Shown here piece after piece: positions 1 through 13,279 of a stretch of DNA of 64,000 nucleotides. Made by a program: the position numbers and the translations under genes. Position 1 is the stretch's first letter; each line of letters starts with the position of its first letter. Below the pieces are notes generated by a model. That model saw only the letters and a program-made list of their open reading frames with translations, was not told where the DNA came from and did not search any database. Source of the DNA: Rotaria sp. Silwood1. Its lineage: Eukaryota; Rotifera; Eurotatoria; Philodinida; Philodinidae. The stretch lies in NCBI GenBank assembly GCA_905250075.1, contig CAJNOP010000347.1, positions 125,522 to 189,521 of the forward strand, in the 5' to 3' direction.

Positions 1-1983
1 TCTTTCATTTAATCATGTTATTTTGATATCTGTAACTTCCTTGTTTTTTGTATAAAAATAGTTTTCTATTTTCACTTAATTATTATCCTAATATTAGTAT
101 GTAAAAAAAAAAGGACACAGATCTGAACAGGCAGGCAGGTCAGGTCAATGAAAACTAGGCCTGATTGGATCTCTGATAAGAAATCTGGACAACGTGTTAG
201 ACACTGAATGCAAAAACTCGGAAAAAAAGAGCATTTCATATATCTCCGCGGTGATTATTCAATTCCGAATAATAAGAAAATTTCATTGAGAATATCAAAG
301 TCCATGTCGATCGAATTCGAGTTCAAAAATGTTGGACCCGTTGGGCTCTACCGATCGGTAAATGTTGACCTACTCCTAACTGATTGGTTAATTTAGTGAA
401 ACTTCAAATGTTTTGAAAATGTTTAATATGTAATTTTTTATTAAAACTTAACAATACAAAAGAATATTGATATATTGAACTATGTTTATTAGTTCTTTTC
501 GTATTTGAATGTCAGAAAAGCTATATACGATTTTGTTATTGATAAAAGTAATTTAATCATGAGAGTTTTTCGATTTTTTTTTCTAAAATCCAATATTATT
601 CAATGAAGGAAATTGAATTTAATTGAAGACATATTGTTCTAAGAATATCACTTTTTTTCTTCTATTTCTCGATAATGACATAAATCAGAAATGAAACTGT
701 TCTCATATTTTGACGACCGATAACTGTTTCATCTATCATAAATAATAATGAATGGTGATTTTTTTTTTTAACTTTCGAATAATTGATTATAATGAAGTGT
801 GACTGAAACATATTTACTCATTTTTTTTTTCTTTCGATATGAATGATCATTTTTCCCTCGACTGAAGGGAGGATGATACGGAAAAAACTTAAAAGCGTTT
901 GTGGCGGGCGGACTTTGTGCCAGGTCAAAAGAACACAAAGGTCAAAAAACATCAAGGATGATTTTTTCTTATAAAGATTGACGAAAATAAATCGGGGTCG
1001 GATAATCCGAATCTGAAGTTAATTTTTCAAAATTTTGAATTGAGTTTTTTAGGTTAAGAAAAGATTTTTTTCAGAAAATAACGAAATTTTATAAAGGTTG
1101 ACGGAAGTAAATTGGGGTCGGAGAATTCAAATCTGAAGTCAATTTCTGAAAAGCTTGATTAGTTATTTGTTTGAAAAAAGATCATAATTTTCTCTCGAAA
1201 TTATTGTCTAAGAAAAAAAAACAATTCTCTGGGAAAAAGTCATTTGGAAGAAAAGAAACTCAAAATGTGGGAAACCCTTCTGCATTGTGAAAATTTGTGA
1301 CTGCTGTTTAGTTGTGGTGCCCTCTTTACAGTATCGTTGTAGACGTGGGTCGGAGTATGACCTGTTGGAGTGTGTATGTCAGTAAGTCGTAGTATGGTAA
1401 GCCAGTGTTTACATACCACTGGGACCCAATCTTAGGTACATGAGATTGAGCGATTCTTGTTTATTCACAATGGTTTCTGAGTTGAATAGCTTTTTCTGCA
1501 GACTCTGCTTAGGTCGAAAGGAGTAGGATCAAAAGAATCTCGTAAGTGAAGTTACGGCCTGTAGGGTGAATGCAGAATAACCAANNNNNNNNNNAGAATA
1601 ACCAATGATTGTTTTAATTTGTGCAAATAATGCAGCGAGTGAGTATGAGCAGGATCTGACAGAAGTGGTGACGAACGATTGGCGAATAATATTGCAAACG
1701 TATTCTGATATTGTTTAATAAAAGATCTATGTGAAACCTATATGTATCAAGAATAACCAATTAAGATTCCCCCAAATCAGAAACCCTAATAAAACTCTAA
1801 CGTATTGGCCAAACAATCAGGGTAAAGAAATTAGGAATGAATAAGAGGGAAAGTGTCGGTTCGGAACAGCTCATCCGGAGCAATCCCGTTCTAAACTCAA
1901 CAATTTTTCTAACTAAGAGTAATCTGACATTCGATAGGGTTTAAGTAAAAAGAAGCATCTCATGGGAAAAGAAGGTCAGACGT

Positions 1984-2031
1984 AGCAGCAGCTAGCCGCG
2001 AGTGGCGCCGACGAGCGACTAGCTGCTGCAC
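1984..2031. repeat. GC-rich hairpin, copy 1
   Basis: An 11-bp perfect stem pairs GCAGCAGCTAG (1985-1995) with CTAGCTGCTGC (2019-2029). Inside it a three-base-pair helix (CGC 1997-1999 with GCG 2015-2017) is flanked by mismatches, and the tip is GGCGCC. It is related to the hairpin at 2708-2765 but lacks that copy's apical loop. It could be the end or a structured RNA segment of a mobile element. No known ribozyme core was recognised. Confidence 0.6.
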
Positions 2032-2707
2032 TGAATTATCTTCAGAAATGCCGCTTCAATGTGTTGGGATTCCTTGAATAAGCATCAATAGTCTGGATCT
2101 AATCGACCTGAATAAGGAATATCAGATACAAAAACCTGAAAGAACTATGTCAAGAGACGGATGAGAAACGTTTTTTTTTGTGTTTGGACACAATATCTGA
2201 ATAACTCATCCGACAGAAAACATGGCTGAAAGACTTTATATCTGCTCTATTGAGAGTTGACATGAATGAAATAAAGAGTGTTTCTCTTGGTATTTACTTT
2301 TATTTGCATTAATTGAACTGTCTGAATGTATACGGATATATTGAAATTACCTGCCTAATCTTATCACTTCTCTGAATAAGACCTTGTCGTATGTATAATA
2401 TTTCTATTAGAGATCAGGTATAACATGATTTATTTTAAACGAGGGGTTCTGCTCAGTTCCTAGTTTTCTAGAGAAGTCTATAGTCAGCAGCATTACTGAC
2501 GAATTTTCTAGAATGTATATTAATGTCTAGTAGAATTTTCAAAGAGTATTCTTCGTTTTCGTATAACTGTTGTGAATTTCTTTTCTCACGTGACCTCTGA
2601 AAAAATTGAATATGATATGTTGCTACTTTTCGGAGTAAGCCGAGTTTGGGATTAGGCGAAACATGAATAAAGAATAATTATTTTGTGGAGAAAAAGAATG
2701 AAACATA

Positions 2708-2765
2708 GCAGCGGCTAGCCGTGAGTGGCGTCCCTTTCGGGCGCCGACGAACGACTAGCCGCTGC
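2708..2765. repeat. GC-rich hairpin, copy 2
   Basis: The stem pairs GCAGCGGCTAG (2708-2718) with CTAGCCGCTGC (2755-2765). The inner helix CGT/ACG and an apical hairpin GGCG-TCCC-TTTC-GGG-CGCC follow. Compared with the copy at 1984, two base pairs differ on both strands at once: A-T to G-C in the outer stem and C-G to T-A in the inner helix. The structure is therefore kept while the sequence drifts. The identity of the element is unknown. Confidence 0.6.
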
Positions 2766-3681
2766 ACTAGAAAGTCCCTTGAAGGGAGGCTTCAGGCTGC
2801 TGGCATTCATTCAATAAATATTGGATACTAGCTGTGTTGAAGATTGTAAAGCACTATAAAATATCAAAGGACCTAATTTACAGTCGAGGATCAAGCGAGT
2901 CACATGGACGAGCGTTACTTGTTTTTTTGTGTGTGTAAACACAACCAGCATCAAATGACAAACATAAATGCAAATTTCTTATGAAAGTTAGACAGTTAAG
3001 CGGTTTTTTTGACGTTAAAATAAAATGCTTTGGATATGTTTTTTTTTTTTTAATATCCTGAAAATGAAAGTACTCAAAAATCAATGGCTAACATTCTTCT
3101 GTCGATCTACACAAAACTAATCCGTGTAATTTATTATGGAAGTTTTCGTTAAACTAACTCACTAATCAATTCAAACTAGATTGAGTTGTGAATATTCGAC
3201 TCTACTAATGTTAATCGAATTTTTTATTTTGATATTTATCCTTCTTTTCGAATAATGAAAACCACAGGTTTTTAATAATTTTCATTTGTTAAAAGAACAG
3301 ATCGAAATTCATAATATATTGACATCATAAATAATTATATTCTTTTTTGTGTCTATTTATATTTCTTGAATAAGAAAAGAAAAAAAAAAGGAAAGATTTG
3401 TCATATAAAATCAAAAGAAAAAAAAAACATATAGCATATCGACGAAAGAACTAAATCCATGCTTTAAAATTTTGACGAACCATCCATGTTCATATGCATA
3501 TCATCAGCATTTCTATTTATGATAGAAGAACTAGAAAAACAAATAGAATTTAAAAAGAAACAAAAAAAAAAAAAATCGAATGAATTATCATCATATGTAT
3601 ATATATATATTTATATCTATTTGTGATGAAAGCAATAGAGTGTTGTTTTTTTTTATTTTTGGAAGCACAGCAGAAAGATGA

Positions 3682-4569
3682 TTACGGAGTATAGCTTTGT
3701 GCTGGTCGATTGATTAATCGTAAGGCAAAATCGATTGCAACAACAATCATAGCCACAAATAAAAAGAACTAAATAATAATTAAATTATATAAAATAAATA
3801 AAAACTCAACAAACTATTTACCGCGGCAGATGCAGCAGCACCTTTATGACGTATTATATTGTATGAGTCTGGTACATCTCGTACTTTTTGTTCCCATGCT
3901 GCTGAACAACATCTATTCAATGGAAAATCAAATTATATAATATAATTCAATTCGATTAAGAAAAAAAAAAAAAAATCTTACCCAAGAATAAGATATATAA
4001 AAGCAAATACAAGCATAATAATAATAAACTATTTTGAAAATAAAAAAAAAAAAAAAGAAAAATTATTCTTTTAAATATTTATTTCATATTTACAATTAAA
4101 TCAAATGCAGTTGGTAAACGATATATTAAACTAGATACATGAAGAATTGTATCAACAATAATTAAAACAAGACCAAATGATGCAAAAACAAGAACTGCAT
4201 TACGTGTATGAAAAGCACTAACTTTTGCTTTTGAATTTGAAGCAAAAGTATCAGCAATTCTTCCATTATCAGCTACACCAGCGCTTATTATTACACAAAT
4301 AAGTGAAATCTAAATTATTTATATTTAAATTAATAAATCATATTTCAAAAAAAAAACGAAAATGAAAATTAACATACAAGTATTATAATATTTAATATTC
4401 CATGAATTGTTGTAAAAAAACGTACACCAGTAGCACATCGTGTAGGTCTTGTTGATGATGGATCATTTGGTGGATTTGGTAGAGTAGAATTATAATGTGG
4501 TGTAACAACAGGGGGTGATGAAGCACCAACATTACTTTCATTAGGATATCGAACATCTGTAGAACTCAT
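3682..4569 (-). CDS. Four-transmembrane MARVEL-like membrane protein
   Basis: Five exons on the minus strand: 4378-4569, 4094-4309, 3982-4028, 3822-3912 and 3682-3768. All introns have GT-AG ends and all joins keep frame. The product is 210 residues. The start is the only Met before the first exon's hydrophilic, Pro/Ser/Asn-rich tail of about 50 residues. Four hydrophobic segments follow: near 53-80 (GILNIIIL joined to ISLICVIISAG), about 100-120 (AVLVFASFGLVLIIVDTI), about 137-152 (FIIIMLVFAFIYLILG), and the last exon (FFLFVAMIVVAIDFALRL). The loop before the last helix contains HKGAAASAA. Cytosolic tail, four helices and a small/aromatic-rich last helix match the layout of MARVEL proteins (CMTM, plasmolipin and synaptogyrin relatives), which act in membrane apposition and vesicle traffic. 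The family call rests on topology rather than a diagnostic motif, so an unrelated tetraspan protein remains possible. Confidence 0.75.
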
Positions 4570-7500
4570 AATTGATTATTAAATTTATTTAATAAATCTT
4601 AAAAAATAGAATATAGTTTAAACTAAAAAAAAAAATTATATTTATCATATTATTTTAGTATAAGCTTTACTAATGAAAATATTTTATGTTGATAGAACAA
4701 ATAAATTATGTGTAAATCAGTTATTGATTATTACACTTATCATGAACTACAAGTTTATATACTTAATATTTCAATCATTCTATTTTTAGTAGGATGAAAA
4801 ATATGATTTTTCAATGACTCATGACTATTAATTACTAATGGGAAGTCCCCATGACTTCAATAGATGATATAAATACATACTATATTCACTTAGTACATGA
4901 GTTTTTTTTTGTTTTTAATACTATTAATAATCAAAACTCAACTCTATAAAACGATATCGAAGAAAGAAAAAACGAAGGGAATTACCGATTGAATTTCAAT
5001 GGCAAAAAAAACAAACAAATATTGATTTAAAATATAAGCTATTCAATATAGGTCATTCCGTACGAAAATCGATTTCTAATAATTAAAATTTAGTATTTAA
5101 AAAAAAAAGAAAAATCGATTAAAACTTTTCCATACAAGACACAGTTATGAACAATACTATATTGAAGATACAAAGCGTCATTATTAGTAAAAAAAAAAAC
5201 CGGTAATAAATCATTAAAAAATAGACTAATATCAAAGATTACAATGATTTTATTTTGTATGCATAGTTATCTATTAGTAAAATGATTGTATTTTTGTTCA
5301 AAATTATATGAAAATAAGATTTTCTCAATGACACGAAATATTTAATATCTTACTATAGTCAAACTAACATGTATTTTCAATATACAAACATTCAAATATA
5401 ATCATAGGAAAATTCTGATATAAAACATTACACTGATGGTTTTTTCTTTTTAATCTATCTATAAACCAGAAAAACATCAAATAATCTATTTTTTGACATC
5501 TCAATACTAAAAATATCGTTCGAAAATTTTCATTAAAAATAAAAACAAAATTCTTATTCAATTTGAAATCTTAACAATCTAAGTTTATTTGATTCTGAAT
5601 AACATTATTTGTGTTATAATTAAGCAAAAAAAAAAAAAAAAAAACTTATATAAATACTTTATATCATACTCATTGACTGTATGAGTATTACAAACGATCT
5701 TTATACATATATATATATCTACCTATAAATGAATACATACTTTATTTTACCAAGAAAAAATAGTCACACTATTTTCTTGTTTTTTTTTCACTTTCCTCTA
5801 TGATAAATGAAAGTACGCATAAGATATATGACATTTAAGTACGGTTACGCTTATTGCCCATGCGAATTTTTCTTTTCTTTTTTTCTTTTTATTACACCAT
5901 GAATAATTGTTTTGTATGTGTTGATACTTATCGTGGTTGAAGTAAAGAGAAGGAAATATATACTATTTTATTTTTTTTATATAGAAGAAAAAAAAAAAAA
6001 GAAGAAGAAGAAGATGTATCTATGATCTTCATATACTCAATCGTATGTGTGTGTGTTTTTTCATTTACAATCGGTATAAAGATACAAGCATACAAATGCT
6101 AAAGTAAAAGGGCGAAAGAAATAAATCAACTATCGTCCGATTCGTTTGTATAGGTTAAAAAAATGTCGTCGGTTGAAAAGAGTTTCGCTTGATTGACCAC
6201 ATATTTCAATTTAAACATTAATGTAATGAATAGTAATAGACAAGAGAATAATAAAAATTCAACTAATGTATTCTTTGTATATTTGATAAAAAGCAAAATG
6301 AAAATGACTAAGTAAAATTTTAATATGCATATGAATAAGATAAAAAAAAAAAAAAAAAAAAAAAATCATATTGTACATATAATATATATTCATTAACAAA
6401 TAATTTGCTAAAAGTTGAATAAATAAAAAAAAACTGACATAATTCATGCAAAATAATAATTCTTATAAATATTTATAAGTTATTGATAACTGTCATAGAA
6501 TCTACTATAAAGAACGTAATAGGAAAAAATTATCATTGATGGATATAGTTTTGTGCGTGCATTTGATCTACTATATTAAATCAATATTCTTTTTTTTTTT
6601 TGTTTAATTAGAAAAACATGATTAGAAAACCCGATATAAAAACATCAATAGAGATATGTACTTGTCTAAAAGAGAAATGGAAAGAATCTCGTTTAGTACG
6701 CTATCATTACTGACGATGATCGACTGTTGATGAATCGTGTCGCCGAACTTTTATATGCATATATAGACATATATATATATATGTATCGATCTTTAAAAAT
6801 GTTTATTCCAGACATTTTTTTTCGACAGGAATCGTCATTTGACGCTTGTCATTAATATGCAAATGGTTTAATAACGGATATTGAATGCAACACAGCTAAG
6901 TTGTTCGGGCAATTTGACAGGAAATAATAACAAAAAACAAAATAGATTTCCATTCTTTTTTAGATATATATCCTATCATTTAGATTGGTATTATTGTACT
7001 TCATTGCTTTGTTTTTTTGTTTTTTAAGGATCAATCAATAATCATGGATTTATTACTTATTGAATTATACATTAGTAGGCAAGTATTATAAAATAATTTT
7101 ATTTATTAGAATTGCAATTTTATAATAATCCGAAATCTAATATCGATTTAAAACACACACACACACATTTCTTCTCATATATAGATTTTATTTATTATAG
7201 AATTAAAAAATAATATTTTATATATTAATATAAGACGACTAATTCAACATTATCAAAATAATTTTGTTAATTATGATTTATATAGAAATAAAAAAGTTTG
7301 ACATGTTGTGTCTATCCATCAGATTTTGAGCTTTAAAAATAAATAAAGCTACTTAAAAATTTTTAAATATAGAAAATCATTATAATAGATGAATATAATT
7401 TTTTTTTTTGCTATAAAATCTAATCTATATTTTTTTTGTTCTCGGAATATTCATTAATATTTATGTCATATTATAAAATAATAATGACTTTCTCTATTAT

Positions 7501-10487
7501 ATTTGAGAACATAATAAAAGAAATTTTTTATTATAATTAAGATGATTGAAATTAATATATTATAATGTATTCAAATAGAAAATCAATATTGAATGGCTTA
7601 ACTTTTGTTCTTCTTTTTATTCATTGACGAAATTTTATATTTCCTATGAAATTGAAGAAAAAAAAAAAAAAAAAAGAAGTTCTATGCATAATGAAAATAT
7701 ATTTCTTTGAATTTTGTCATACTTTCAATATGTTAAATAAATTTTTCTCATTGATAAGTCATATCCGTTGAAATATAATCTAATATATTTATTTCCGACA
7801 ATATTTATAATAATATTAGAGAAAGAAATAATTGAAAACAAAAATAGAAAATATTTCTTTTTGTTAATATATACTTTTTTCTTTTTTTCACTTAGTTTTT
7901 AAATAAAAAAATTGAAGCGTTAAATTGTTTTTTTTTATTTTTAGAAAAAAAACAAAAAATAGAATAAAGATTTTTAAAATTGGGTTACATACTGAACTGT
8001 CGATTTAGATTAAAAAACAAAAAATGATTTATTTGACTCGTATTATGATTTATATCGGAAAGGAAAAAAAAAAATTCTACTATTGTATTATAATAGATTA
8101 TTTCAGTATAAAGTCAAACATTATTTTCGTAAAAAACAAGGAAAAGTCTCATTTATAATGCTTGACGCGTTCTTACACCTACCAAGATAAATGCATGACA
8201 GATACATCAACTAGGTTATTGTTTTGACAAGCAATATAAAATCTGTAGGAAGTTTATAATAATTTTTTTGACGTTTGAGTAATACAGCTGTGGCTTGTCA
8301 AAGATTTGTTTCCTTTTTTTTTTCCTTCTTCTGTCTGTTAGATGATCAAAACGAAGCGAACGAGAGAGAGAGAAACAAGAAAATATTCTAAAGTTCATTA
8401 TATTATGATAAGGAGAATGCAGCATACTACTTCAAAAACAACCATAACCAATTGACATATAATTTTTACAAAATAATTTATATTTTCAATATTATCAATT
8501 ATTATCTATTTGTAAACGTTTCTATTGAAAGAAAATCTATTAGATATTTTGTTTTTGTTTTTGGTATATGATCTAATGTATACATCTCAAGATGGAAGAA
8601 AAAATATCCATCATAATATTACACGATTATTTCATCGGTAAATATAAATATAATCTCTTGAGAGAATTAACATAGTTAAAAAATAAAAAAAAAATAAATG
8701 TTTTATATATAGATATTATCATTATATTATAGCTTAGAAAATTTTTGATTAGTAGAGTATAAATAGAAATTATTTTTATTTTTATTCATAGTAACAATAA
8801 AAATAAATGACATTTATCAATTTATGTTTTTTATCAAAAATATTTAATTAGTTATTCGTAGGTTAAACAAAGAACTTTTTAAATTATTCATTTAAGATTT
8901 CTATAATAATGTGTATATGTCAATGAGTATAAGAATAATTAAATATTTATGAGAAAAATGTCTTCAAGTATTAATAGAATATTATTTATGAAAATTTATA
9001 ATATAAATATTTTTCTTTTATCATATAATAAATAGATCTCAGATTTTCAATGAGACGGAAAACATATCAAAAAAAAGAAAAAGAATTTTCCCAAGTAACA
9101 TGTCATAACAAAATATTTTTGTCTATCATTAATAAATAACATTATGAAAGTACATTTATATGTTTTTTTTTTTTTTTTTGTGTTTGAAAGAGAATATCAA
9201 ACTGCAGTGCATCAAAGCAAAAAAAAAAGGAAATCACAAATATAATGACTTCCAAAGTTTATTTCAAATAAAGAACTCTTTAGTGCACTGTATTTTGATA
9301 TACCCTTAGAAACTTTAATATGTTGAATATGTATTAACAGAGAAATCTTGCTTGTATGATCAAAAAACTATAAAATAGTTTATTTTTTCGAAGAGAAAAT
9401 GACAGAAATCTTCAAAAATTAGGTTTTATATAAAAAATAAGATCATAGGCTATCTTTCCATGGTCTTAAGGCCCTCCCTCCCTCAAAATTCGATCTTAAG
9501 CTAAGAATGTTCGAATGGCATGAAATTTTCAGAATATATTGGGACTGATAAACCATGGCTATGGTCAAAGTTTCAGCCCTGTATCATGACGTTTGTCAGA
9601 GATACTGGCCAAACAAAGGTAAAAAAATAGCTAATTTCATTTCCAAAATTTCTCTGTGGTCTTCAGTCTATACATTTAATATGTCTTTTTTTTATTTGAA
9701 AGAGCATGTCGAGAGCCCTTTTCTTTTAAACTCTTACTTTTTAAGGGAAAAAACAGGGATCGAAAGTTTAATGACTGAAAAAACTTCTCCAAAAATGGCG
9801 CTCTTATAATATAGAAGTTTGTATGTATAATAAAAGCAAAGCTTAATAATAAAACTGACTCCCATAGGCACTGTAGTTTTACACGCTCTTTCAAACAAAA
9901 ACAACAAAACTGTTGGCTACAATAAAGCTTCTTCGACAAATCTTGTAGATGCGATCGAGAACCTAAAAAATGAGAAAAATCGAAAAACATTTTCGGTTTC
10001 TTTTTTCGAATAGTCGATAAAGAAAATCTTAAAAAATTTTGGGGACAAAAGGATGTGATGAGTAAAAATTTTTTATCGTTTATGAGAAATCCGATGACAG
10101 GCTATTTTTCCTTGCGTTTATCTTAATTTTGTTGATTTGAACGAAAAGTAACTTTTTTTAATTGAGGCCTTAATGAATTTTTATCATTTTATATTTATTT
10201 GTATGAGATAACAACTATTTCTATTTATTATTATAAGTTTTCAGTTCGAGGTTGGCGGCTCCCCCCACCCCATTACAGACCTGAGCAACCGCGCATCGAA
10301 GGCTTTCGATTATATATAATATATCAATGCTTTCATAAATACTCGAGAAAAGGTATTATGCAGTTTAAACATCAGACATCAGGATAACAAGTTTCAAAGA
10401 TATACGTGAGTTTTACATTTCATCTCCTGTGGAGTTGCACTAACAAGCTTTTATTTATTCATACATCATTAAGAATTTCTATTTAGA
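4570..10487. other. Long AT-rich intergenic region, no gene seen
   Basis: About 5.9 kb lies between the divergently placed MARVEL-like gene (-) and the GPCR gene (+). From 4570 to about 9420 it is extremely AT-rich with many A/T homopolymers, and all reading frames are short and low in complexity. Between about 9420 and 10180 there is a more mixed block with words such as aggctatctttcc and ggcgctcttataa. It has two overlapping chance frames on opposite strands and looks like old interspersed repeat. A copy of a repeat family shared with position 58.9 kb lies at about 10240-10460 and is listed separately. Promoters for both flanking genes should lie here, but I could not identify any element. 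Confidence 0.55.
10240..10460. repeat. Interspersed repeat shared with the 58.9-kb locus
   Basis: The block begins gttcgaggttggcggctccc and continues with ccattacagacctgagcaacc. Near its other end is gttgcactaacaagc. The same ordered words occur at 58943-59675 (cgaggttttgcggctccccc, cattacagaccttagcaacc, attgcactaacaag), with a longer middle there. This copy therefore looks like a shortened, non-autonomous member. It ends about 30 bp before the GPCR start codon and may supply part of that gene's 5' region. Confidence 0.6.
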
Positions 10488-11909
10488 ATGCCCTATTGTG
10501 CAGGAACTAATTTAACTAATACTGATTTGGATTATTATCAAAAAATCTATTTTCAAAAAAGTTGGGCTTGGTGGCTTAATCATATTGGTAAAGAAAATAA
10601 AAATAAACATATTTAAAAATCTCGACTATTTATTTTAGGAACATTTGTTGTATTTATTATTGGTTTTTGTGGTAATCTATTATGTCTTCTTGTATTATGT
10701 CGTGGACGTAAAAATTTCCATTTATATTTGTTTTAACTTCTCATACAGATAGCTCTTTTTTTTTCTTTTTGATTTCATTAGGTCTAAGACGAAGTTCATA
10801 TACTCAATATTTAATTGCATTAGCTATTGTTGATACTGGAGCTATTTTATGTGAAGGTAATCAAACTAAAAAAAAAAAAAATAAATTCAAAACAAAAGAA
10901 AATTATCTTTTCTTAGCACTTGTTGCACTTGATGAATTACATCAATATCGAAGTATTGATAAACGTACACTTATTCAACATACTGTTTTATCATGTAAAT
11001 TATATTATTATATTCGTTATATATTTTATTCTATGAGTTCATGGTAAATATAAAAATTAATTATTAATCAAAAAAAATCTAAAAATTTATTTATATAGGG
11101 TTATTGTTGCATTAGCTATTGAACGTTTAGTTGCAATACGATTTCCATTATGGTCAAAATATATATGTAATGTTATAAATGCTCGTCGAATATTATTAAT
11201 TATACTTTTATTTACAATGATTATACAATCATATCATTTTATTGTTAAAGGTCTTGATTGTTCATTACCATCATCAATAACATTAACAAAAAAACAAATA
11301 TGTCGTTGTAAAACATTACTTGGTTATGCTAAAATTGATATATTTTTAACAATTTATTTATGGCGTTTAATATTAATGACATTATTACCATTAACTATAA
11401 TTATAACAGCAAATATACTTATTATGAATAAATTATTTAATGAACATTCATTAATTGATCATACAAATTCATTAGATAATTCAAGACATAAAACAATATT
11501 ATTATTTAAAATTTCACGTATGTTAGTTATATTATCAACAATTTATCTTTTATTACATGTACCTGGTTCAACACTTGAAATAATGAAATTTATGTTTGTT
11601 AATGTTTTTCATATATGTAATGCTAAATGGGAATATTATATATTTATAACACATGATATATTTGATTTATTAACAAATTTTAATTATGGTATTAATTTTT
11701 ATTTATATATTATTAGTGGTAAACATATACGAAATGAATTAATACGTACATTTAAAAATTCATCATTTCATTCAACAATAAATGAACATAATGGAAAATT
11801 TCAACGATCAAGTTATTTTTTATCTTCTCATGGACATATACAAAAAACTAATCAATCAAATTATACAAATGCAAATTCATCAAGAAGACCAACTGGTCCA
11901 TCAATATAA
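10488..11909 (+). CDS. Rhodopsin-family (class A) G-protein-coupled receptor, peptide type
   Basis: Five exons: 10488-10587, 10639-10707, 10782-10856, 10917-11043 and 11099-11909. All introns are GT-AG with frame kept, giving 393 residues. A short extracellular N-terminus carries one N-glycosylation site (NLT). TM1 has the GN pair (IIGFCGNLLCLLVL). TM2 follows RLRRSSYTQYLIALAIVD. At the end of TM3, ERLVAIRFPL takes the place of the DRY motif. TM5 begins near WRLILMTLLPLTIII, TM6 contains ILSTIYLLLHVPG, and TM7 ends NFNYGINFYLYIISG, a variant of NPxxY. The C-terminal tail is long, Ser/Asn-rich and hydrophilic. The ERLVAI box, short N-terminus and TM7 form resemble invertebrate neuropeptide (FMRFamide-like) receptors of the plasma membrane, but the ligand cannot be inferred. 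The start is the first in-frame Met and gives a complete seven-helix protein. Confidence 0.88.
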
Positions 11910-13279
11910 AAAAAGAAAAAAACAATTTTAATAAGAGACAACAGTTCCATAGAATGTATATATATATATTTGTTTTTTTTTGTGGAGTATTCAATCAATT
12001 AATCTATAATGAAAAGAAATTAAAATTTCTTGCTATAACAAAAAATTTAAGAAACAGATACAATTAAATTACAAAGATTTTCCTAAGACTCCTAATTTCA
12101 GCAAATTGATCTTAGCAGATTTCAAACAGAAATAATTCTTTACACTTAGTCCAGAGATGTCCATGGCGGCGCTGCCGCTGCCGCCACCGCCACGGCGGCA
12201 GCGGCAGCGGCAGCATTTTTTTTTCGAGGACATTGAAAAACTGCATGAATTTAATAGAATTTCATTGTTTACAAATGAAACACCCCGAGACTGAATGAAT
12301 CTGATGGACTAGTACCAATATTTCTGGTCCAATACAGTTGCAGCAGTGAAAATCGAAACACTTTTTTGAAAACCATCGCGGCAGCGGCAGCGACGCGGTA
12401 ACTTTCTTTTTATAAACCATCGCGGCGCGGCAGCGGCAGAGTTTCAGCCGCGATGGACATCTCTGACTTAGTCGAATGAGATGATTTTTGTTTTCAGTTT
12501 TAAAGTGATTTCAAACTATTATTTTTAGAGTTTTTGAAATTTTAATACTTTCTTCTATACATATATAAAAATCGAAGTTTTGAACAGAATTCAAATAGTG
12601 ATTTCATATCGCTTTGAAACTAAAAATAAACATTATCATTCGATTTAGTATGATGAATTATTTCTCAAACGATGGATTTTGTTAGAATTTATATTTTATG
12701 CATCACTCAAGTACATGTAAAGATGATTTTAGTTTGTATTTTGCACGTTCATTGAAATTTCAAATTGTTGCTACCTCATTTTCATACTCGTATGATACTA
12801 TTGAGATTTAACACAGAAGTAAAGTGATGAGTACTGAATTCATTTTTTGATTTATGTTGATTTTAAAAATAAAAAACTATGAGTGAAAGAAAAATATAAA
12901 ATTCGAAGAAAAGTACAATAGAATAAAGCTATATTTCTTGTTCGAAAGTAACTTCAAATCATGAGAGTTTCGCTATACAAAAAAACAATATGAATCTCTT
13001 CAGATTCAATTGATATATCATCAATAATTAATAATAAACTTTAATTTTTCACTTTTTGATAATAATTTTTGAATATTTACATCAAACATTTCACAAATTT
13101 GTTATTAAATAAAACAAGACAATGTTTTAATATTATTTCCCTTTTTCTTTTAAAAATTAAATTCTCTCAATTTTATTTGAATATAATAAAAAAAAAAAAA
13201 TAAATCTTAATTGAATTTTAACAATAAAAATAGATAAATATGACATATTTAGTATTTTCATTATATTAACTAACTCAAA
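11910..13279. other. Intergenic, tail-to-tail between GPCR and symporter
   Basis: This is the 3' flank of both the GPCR gene (+) and the symporter gene (-). It contains a 314-bp hAT-type MITE at 12152-12465, listed separately. The rest is AT-rich with no reading frame of note. Poly-A runs near 13190 and 11905 may lie close to transcript ends, but no specific signal could be assigned. Confidence 0.55.
12152..12465. mobile_element. Non-autonomous hAT-type MITE with 8-bp target duplication
   Basis: The element begins CAGAGATGTCCATGGCGGC and ends with the imperfect inverted complement GCCGCGATGGACATCTCTG. It is bounded on both sides by the same 8 bases, ACTTAGTC (12144-12151 and 12466-12473). 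An 8-bp duplication together with termini starting CAGAG is the hallmark of the hAT superfamily. The subterminal parts are runs of GGCAGC/GCCGCC trinucleotides, and the centre carries no reading frame. It must have been moved by a transposase encoded elsewhere. A matching right terminus (CATGGGCATCTCTG) occurs at 33245-33258, so this is a family rather than a chance pair. Confidence 0.88.

Larger units (their letters stand above)
1..3681. other. Gene-free repeat debris with two structured hairpins
   Basis: I see no convincing gene here. The longest reading frames are about 60 codons and lack family resemblance or splice logic. From about 1250 to 2830 the base composition is less AT-rich than its surroundings and looks like old transposon sequence. 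The words agaataacca/cagaataacca recur at 1573, 1595 and 1750. A 10-N assembly gap lies at 1585-1594 with the same word on both sides. Two related GC-rich hairpins are listed separately. From about 2830 to 3680 the sequence is AT-rich with long A and T runs and no recognisable element. Confidence 0.6.

Noticed and set aside
1984..2765. Hammerhead ribozyme assignment for the hairpins
   Set aside because: The CUGAUGA and GAAA core boxes are absent. The structure is real, but the class is unknown.
9555..9990. Two overlapping ORFs of 84 and 104 codons on opposite strands
   Set aside because: Overlapping frames in a low-complexity, repeat-like block, with no family resemblance, no splice context and biased residues (Phe/Leu/Lys).
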